Part shown: positions 59,963 through 64,000 of the stretch, piece by piece
Position numbering within the stretch: position 1 is the first letter of the stretch
Layout: the number at the start of each line of letters is the position of its first letter
NCBI GenBank assembly: GCA_937996705.1
Contig: CALKUQ010000020.1
Location: 62,001-126,000 of the forward strand
Source: an uncultured Chlamydiae bacterium
GTDB lineage: Bacteria > Chlamydiota > Chlamydiia > Chlamydiales > 2-12-FULL-49-11
Length of the DNA stretch: 64,000 bases
Reading direction: 5' to 3'
The notes under the pieces: model-generated
What the model saw: only the letters and a program-made list of their open reading frames with translations
What the model was told of the DNA's origin: nothing
Databases searched by the model: none
Translations under genes and position numbers: made by a program

Positions 59963-60890
59963 TTTGCACTTCTTTCGGGTATTGAACTTTTAATTCGGAA
60001 ATTTTCTTTAACGCTTTTGGAGCAAATTTTGATTCAGGAAATTTTCTGACAATAGAAGTGTAATATAAAATACACGATTGCATTTTTTTCTTCCTTGCAA
60101 AGTAGTTTGCCGAATCCCATAAATCTTCTGCATAGTTGTCCTGCATGGAACTGAGCATTTTATCTACCTGCACAACTCTCTCGTCGCTTGGAAAATCTCT
60201 TTTGAATTTTTTTACATTAAGTCTCGCTTGATCCAGAAAATCTCTATCAGGGAATACATTCTTACTCTCCGCGCAATAAGCTTCTGCAATTGCTATATAG
60301 CTTTTTGGCGCTAAAGGGTTTTTAGGAAATCTACGAATCAAAGTCTGGAAAATTTCAATACTCTCTGCAAACTTTTCTTCAACTCTCATCATCGTTGCTT
60401 TATTAAACAAAGCCTTTGCGGCCACTTCATGCCTTGGGAGAGTCGTGATTACTTCATCATAAAGAAAATAGGCATCTTCCCAGGCAGATGTCAACTTGGG
60501 CATTTTTTCAGCCCCAAACAAGTGCTTCTTAGCCCCTTTTTGAAACTGTTCTGCAATTTCAAACTTATAAATAAGAGCCTCTTCAAAATACTTGGGAGAA
60601 TTGTGATCTTTCAAAAATTTACTAAAATAATAATTTGCCTTATCAAAGTCTTTCTGATGGAAGTGAGCTGCACCCATATAAAAATAGAGATCCCCTATAA
60701 AAGGCGAATCACTTGCAAAATCAATGACTTTCTTGGAATGCTCTTTTACAGCTGTCCACTTTTTTTTCTGAAAGGCAACCGATGCTGCATTGTATTCATC
60801 TTGAGCTGAAATAACTTCTTTTGCCAATAATGAAGAAAAAAGTGATAGAAAAACAAAAATTAAATTATACATTTTCATGCTAGACATCAT
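59931..60890 (-). CDS. BamD-like tetratricopeptide protein
   Basis: 319 residues. Signal peptide about 1-23 (LIFVFLSLFSSLLAKE) without a lipobox Cys. TPR-like helices follow (GAAHFHQKDFDKANYYFSKFL, FNKATMMRVEEKFAESIEIF, APKSYIAIAEAYC). This resembles the BamD/ComL outer-membrane assembly subunit and CT547. Absence of the lipid anchor is unusual for BamD, so it may be a periplasmic paralogue. It overlaps dnaE by 11 nt. Confidence 0.75.
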   Translation of the reverse strand: MMSSMKMYNLIFVFLSLFSSLLAKEVISAQDEYNAASVAFQKKKWTAVKEHSKKVIDFASDSPFIGDLYFYMGAAHFHQKDFDKANYYFSKFLKDHNSPKYFEEALIYKFEIAEQFQKGAKKHLFGAEKMPKLTSAWEDAYFLYDEVITTLPRHEVAAKALFNKATMMRVEEKFAESIEIFQTLIRRFPKNPLAPKSYIAIAEAYCAESKNVFPDRDFLDQARLNVKKFKRDFPSDERVVQVDKMLSSMQDNYAEDLWDSANYFARKKKMQSCILYYTSIVRKFPESKFAPKALKKISELKVQYPKEVQNVTFEDNTTA

Positions 60891-63800
60891 ACCCTTTCCT
60901 AACTATATAAGTCAACCCACTCAAACGAGCTTCAAATTCAGGTGTGAGGGCAATACCCCTTCCAGCGTCAACTGCAAGAGTTGCAATCTCTCTCTCATCA
61001 GATTGAAAAGAAATATCCACAGCGTGACCACCCGGAGATTCCGCAAAAATCCGCTTTAATTCAAGCACCTTTTTCATCGAAATTTTGTTAATATCAATGA
61101 CAAGCTTAATCGGTTTTTTTTCCTCTTTTTCCATTTTGGCTTCCCGTTTTTCAAATTTTGCAGAGCTTTTTTTCGCATCTTTATAGGCAGACTCAAATTC
61201 ATCACCTAATTTCTCATCACTATTGTTCAAATTCTCTAGCCACTTACAACTTAATTTTAACGGTTCTTCTTTTTTATCAATCTGAATTACCGCAATAAGA
61301 AGGGCATTATCATCTAAAACTCTCCCTTTAGCTTCAAAAAGTTCAGGCCAAACAGGCATTTCAAACTGCTCTCCCCCATCTCCTATTTTCGTAATCGCGA
61401 ATTTTTTCTGGCTTTTTGCAGAAATTCTCACTTGAATCGATTCTAAAATACAGGCGACCTTAACCACCGCTTTATCTGGAAGATTATGCAGTTCTGAAAT
61501 CGGAGTACATTGAAACTCCCTAATTTTTTCTCGAAATTCATCTAATGGATGCCCTGTCACATAAAACCCTAGCAGCTCTTTCTCTTTTTGCAAAATTTCT
61601 AAGGTAGAGAGACTCTCCTCTTCTACTTCAGGGGGTTTAATCTCCTCTCTTTTCTTGACAGCTCCAAAAAGATCCATGATCCCTTTTTCACTCTCTTGCT
61701 TTTCTTTAACGACTGCCGCAAAGCTCAATTCTAAATAAGCAAGAAGTTGTTTCCTTTTCCAGCCCGTACAATCAAAGCAACCCGCTTCAATTAAATTTTC
61801 TATAGTTTTTTTCCCAACCCCTGAAATTTCTACTCTGCGTAAAAAATCGTCTAAAGAGGCATATTTCCCTGTATTTTTGCGCGTTTCAACAACTGCCTCT
61901 ATTACCCCTTTTCCAATCCCCTTAATCGCAACAAGTGCAAATCGAATCCCTTTATCTGTTGCAACAAACATCATCTCTGATTCATTAATGTCAGGAGGTA
62001 AAATAGGAATTCCGAGCGCTTTTGCTTCACCAATGTGCTTTGTCACTTTTGTCAAATCACTCATATCGCATGTCATGAGGGCAGCCATCCACTCTCCAGG
62101 ATAGTTTGCCTTTAAATAAGCTGTCACATAACTCAAATAGCCGTAAGCAGCAGCATGCGATTTATTGAATCCATACGAGGCAAACTTTTCAATTTTATCA
62201 AAAATTGTCATTGCCGTCTGAGCATCGATCCCCTTTTTCTCAGCGCCAGCTCTGAATTTATCTCCCTGTCGGCTCATCTCCTCTTTATCTTTTTTTCCCA
62301 TTGCACGACGAAGCACATCACCTTCACCAAGAGAATAGCCAGCGAGATGAGAGGCAATCTGCATCACCTGCTCCTGATAAACCATAATTCCATAAGTCTC
62401 TTGTAAAATTTCTTTAAGCCACTCATGATCATAAAGAATTGGTTCTCTTCCGTGCTTTCTTTGAATAAAAGAGGGGATCATCTCCATAGGTCCTGGACGA
62501 TAGAGGGCACCTACCGCAATAATCTCTTCAAATTTATCGATCTGCAATTGCCTTGCAAGGTCCTGCATACCTGAAGATTCTAACTGAAAGACCCCTTCAG
62601 TTTTTCCCTGATTTAACAACATAAAAGTCTGTGTATCATCAAGGGGTAAATCAATCCAATTAAGAGAGACACCCCTGTGCTGAGCGATTGCGTCCACACA
62701 TTTTTGGATACAAGTTAATGTCTTTAACCCCAAAAAGTCGATTTTTAACATTCCCACTTGCTCTACAGGCTTCATGGAATATTGAGTAACTAATATATCA
62801 TTATCCTTTGCATTACAGACGGGAATATGATTGGTCAGTGGATCTTCGCAAATGATCATTCCAGCAGCGTGTATCCCTGTATTTCGGATCGATCCCTCAA
62901 CCTTCTGACTTAAATCTAGAAGTCTTTTAGTTTCTGGATCTTCCACATACTGCCGTTTTAAATCAGGATCGACCTCTAACGCCTTGGCTATCGTAATTCC
63001 TATGTCTTCAGGAATCAGTTTTGCAATAGCATTCACTTTGGCAAGAGGTATACTCAAAACCCTTCCTACATCTCGAACTGCCATTTTTGCTTTCATCGTT
63101 CCAAATGTAATGATCTGAGCCACCCGCTCTTTGCCATAACGAGCAATTGTATAGTCAATCACTTCAGATCGTCTTTCCATGCAAATGTCAACGTCAATAT
63201 CAGGATAGGAGATCCTCTCTGGATTGATAAATCTCTCAAAGAAGAGGTCAAATCTTAACGGCTCAATATCGGTGATTCCAATTAAAAACAGGATAATCGA
63301 ACCCGCTCCTGAACCCCTGCCAGGGCCCATTGGAATTTTTTGACTTTTCGCCCACGCAATAAAATCGTGTACAATCAAAATATAGTCGCCCATTCCTTTG
63401 GACAAAATAATATTAAGCTCATAATCAAGCCTTTTACGAACCACCTCTAAAGGAACTTCTCCAGGATATTTTTCCGCAACTTTAAGAAGAGCCTGTTCAT
63501 GATAGCGCTTTTTTATACCCTCATCGCAAAGCGCCTTTAAATACTCTTCTTTACTACAATCCTTCCCTTCAATCTTAGGTGGAACAAAAACCGGGTAATG
63601 CCTTGCTGAAAAATCAAATTCGAAATTACACCGATCTGCAATTACAGCCGTATTGGAAATTGTTTCCGGAAAGTCGAAAAAAAGCTCCTCCATCTGTTCT
63701 GGAGATTTAAAATAGAGCTCATAGGAATAGGCTGTCTGTCTCTTAGGATTCAGTACTCGATTTTTTGGATTGCCAAAACTATCCTTTTCCCAAATTTCAA

Positions 63801-64000
63801 GAGGCTCTCCCGAGCCAACATTCATTAAAACTTCGTGAGCCCTCCAATCCTCTTGCTCCAAATACCTTGTATCATTTGTTGCAACACATAAAATCCCTTT
63901 TTCACGCCCCAGTTCACACAAGGTTTTGACGATTGTCTCTTGCTTATCAGCAACATCTAAAAACTTTTGATAGAGCCAACTCTCCTGATCAACACCATAT
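60880..64000 (-). CDS. dnaE: DNA polymerase III alpha subunit, 5' truncated by the window edge
   Basis: 1040 residues are visible out of about 1230. The frame stays open beyond TTG 63921 to the window end. Catalytic aspartates are in YPDIDVDICMERR, and GPGRGSGAGSI and ASYGFNKSHAAAYGYLSY are diagnostic of the polymerase core. The HhH region and C-terminal OB (VACILESIQVRISAKSQKKF) follow. The PHP domain lies mostly outside. It is the main replicative polymerase; order dnaE-(CT547-like)-(CT548-like)-rsbW is chlamydial. Confidence 0.97.
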   Translation of the reverse strand, partial: YGVDQESWLYQKFLDVADKQETIVKTLCELGREKGILCVATNDTRYLEQEDWRAHEVLMNVGSGEPLEIWEKDSFGNPKNRVLNPKRQTAYSYELYFKSPEQMEELFFDFPETISNTAVIADRCNFEFDFSARHYPVFVPPKIEGKDCSKEEYLKALCDEGIKKRYHEQALLKVAEKYPGEVPLEVVRKRLDYELNIILSKGMGDYILIVHDFIAWAKSQKIPMGPGRGSGAGSIILFLIGITDIEPLRFDLFFERFINPERISYPDIDVDICMERRSEVIDYTIARYGKERVAQIITFGTMKAKMAVRDVGRVLSIPLAKVNAIAKLIPEDIGITIAKALEVDPDLKRQYVEDPETKRLLDLSQKVEGSIRNTGIHAAGMIICEDPLTNHIPVCNAKDNDILVTQYSMKPVEQVGMLKIDFLGLKTLTCIQKCVDAIAQHRGVSLNWIDLPLDDTQTFMLLNQGKTEGVFQLESSGMQDLARQLQIDKFEEIIAVGALYRPGPMEMIPSFIQRKHGREPILYDHEWLKEILQETYGIMVYQEQVMQIASHLAGYSLGEGDVLRRAMGKKDKEEMSRQGDKFRAGAEKKGIDAQTAMTIFDKIEKFASYGFNKSHAAAYGYLSYVTAYLKANYPGEWMAALMTCDMSDLTKVTKHIGEAKALGIPILPPDINESEMMFVATDKGIRFALVAIKGIGKGVIEAVVETRKNTGKYASLDDFLRRVEISGVGKKTIENLIEAGCFDCTGWKRKQLLAYLELSFAAVVKEKQESEKGIMDLFGAVKKREEIKPPEVEEESLSTLEILQKEKELLGFYVTGHPLDEFREKIREFQCTPISELHNLPDKAVVKVACILESIQVRISAKSQKKFAITKIGDGGEQFEMPVWPELFEAKGRVLDDNALLIAVIQIDKKEEPLKLSCKWLENLNNSDEKLGDEFESAYKDAKKSSAKFEKREAKMEKEEKKPIKLVIDINKISMKKVLELKRIFAESPGGHAVDISFQSDEREIATLAVDAGRGIALTPEFEARLSGLTYIVRKGYDV

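Noticed and set aside
1..64000. CRISPR array or insertion sequence
   Set aside because: No run of spaced direct repeats, transposase or terminal repeats with an enzyme gene was seen; the only repeats are the two described copies and local hairpins.

Overview
This AT-rich window comes from a member of the phylum Chlamydiae, most likely a Parachlamydiales-type 'environmental' chlamydia rather than a Chlamydia species. Several gene orders are those of the chlamydial core genome: glyA-clpP-dapF; xerC next to an ABC-F ATPase; lon/tsaB-rpsU-dnaJ; the ribosomal block rplC to rplQ followed by gapA; fmt-lpxA-fabZ-lpxC-lnt on the far side of a small locus that in C. trachomatis holds CT529/Cap1; and dnaE, BamD-like, LptE-like, rsbW, CT550-like and dacA genes together. 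CdsZ-type and SWIM-SNF2 proteins, a split S10/spc/alpha ribosomal cluster, and many small hydrophobic or effector-like orphans fit an obligate intracellular bacterium with type III secretion. No transposase, phage gene or CRISPR array was seen. The genus cannot be fixed from this window.

Layout. 1-2085: end of an HlyD/EmrA-type adaptor and an EmrB-type exporter. 2112-4050: two orphan, possibly host-directed genes and a dispersed repeat. 4084-9014: SNF2/SWIM helicase, RNase P RNA and CdsZ-like protein on the minus strand. 9118-13115: glyA, clpP, dapF and alanine dehydrogenase. 13116-13667: hairpins and a small membrane protein. 13669-16852: xerC diverging from an ABC-F ATPase and a SpoU methylase. 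16802-19779: four tandem signal-anchored kinase-like paralogues, the most striking accessory locus. 19864-22654: an orphan, a second repeat copy, a secreted BNR/sialidase-like protein with a fibronectin III-like end, and a protein resembling the LIC_10091 family. 22667-27212: lon, an RfaE2-like nucleotidyltransferase, rhomboid and RNase Z. 27314-31983: tsaB (short), rpsU, dnaJ, a dicarboxylate/amino-acid symporter, bioY and a BPL_N protein. 32058-33886: a putative YopT-like cysteine protease, tRNA-Leu(UAA) and a charged conserved hypothetical. 33931-47090: gapA and the ribosomal protein/secY/rpoA block. 47295-48981: a 51-residue membrane protein and two Inc-like proteins. 49058-54137: lipid A, lipoprotein and initiator-tRNA genes. 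54170-58936: rsmB, a SurA-like chaperone, rsmA, dacA and a small conserved gene. 58933-64000: rsbW, lptE-like, bamD-like and dnaE (runs off the window).

How it fits together. Most of the window is translation, envelope and protein-quality housekeeping. The accessory genes sit between these conserved blocks. Several have features expected of proteins acting on the host or at the inclusion/cell surface: paired hydrophobic segments, signal peptides, a Cys-His-Asp protease triad and kinase catalytic residues. The best candidates for an undescribed system are the four-gene kinase-like operon and the two effector-like orphans at 2169 and 32058.
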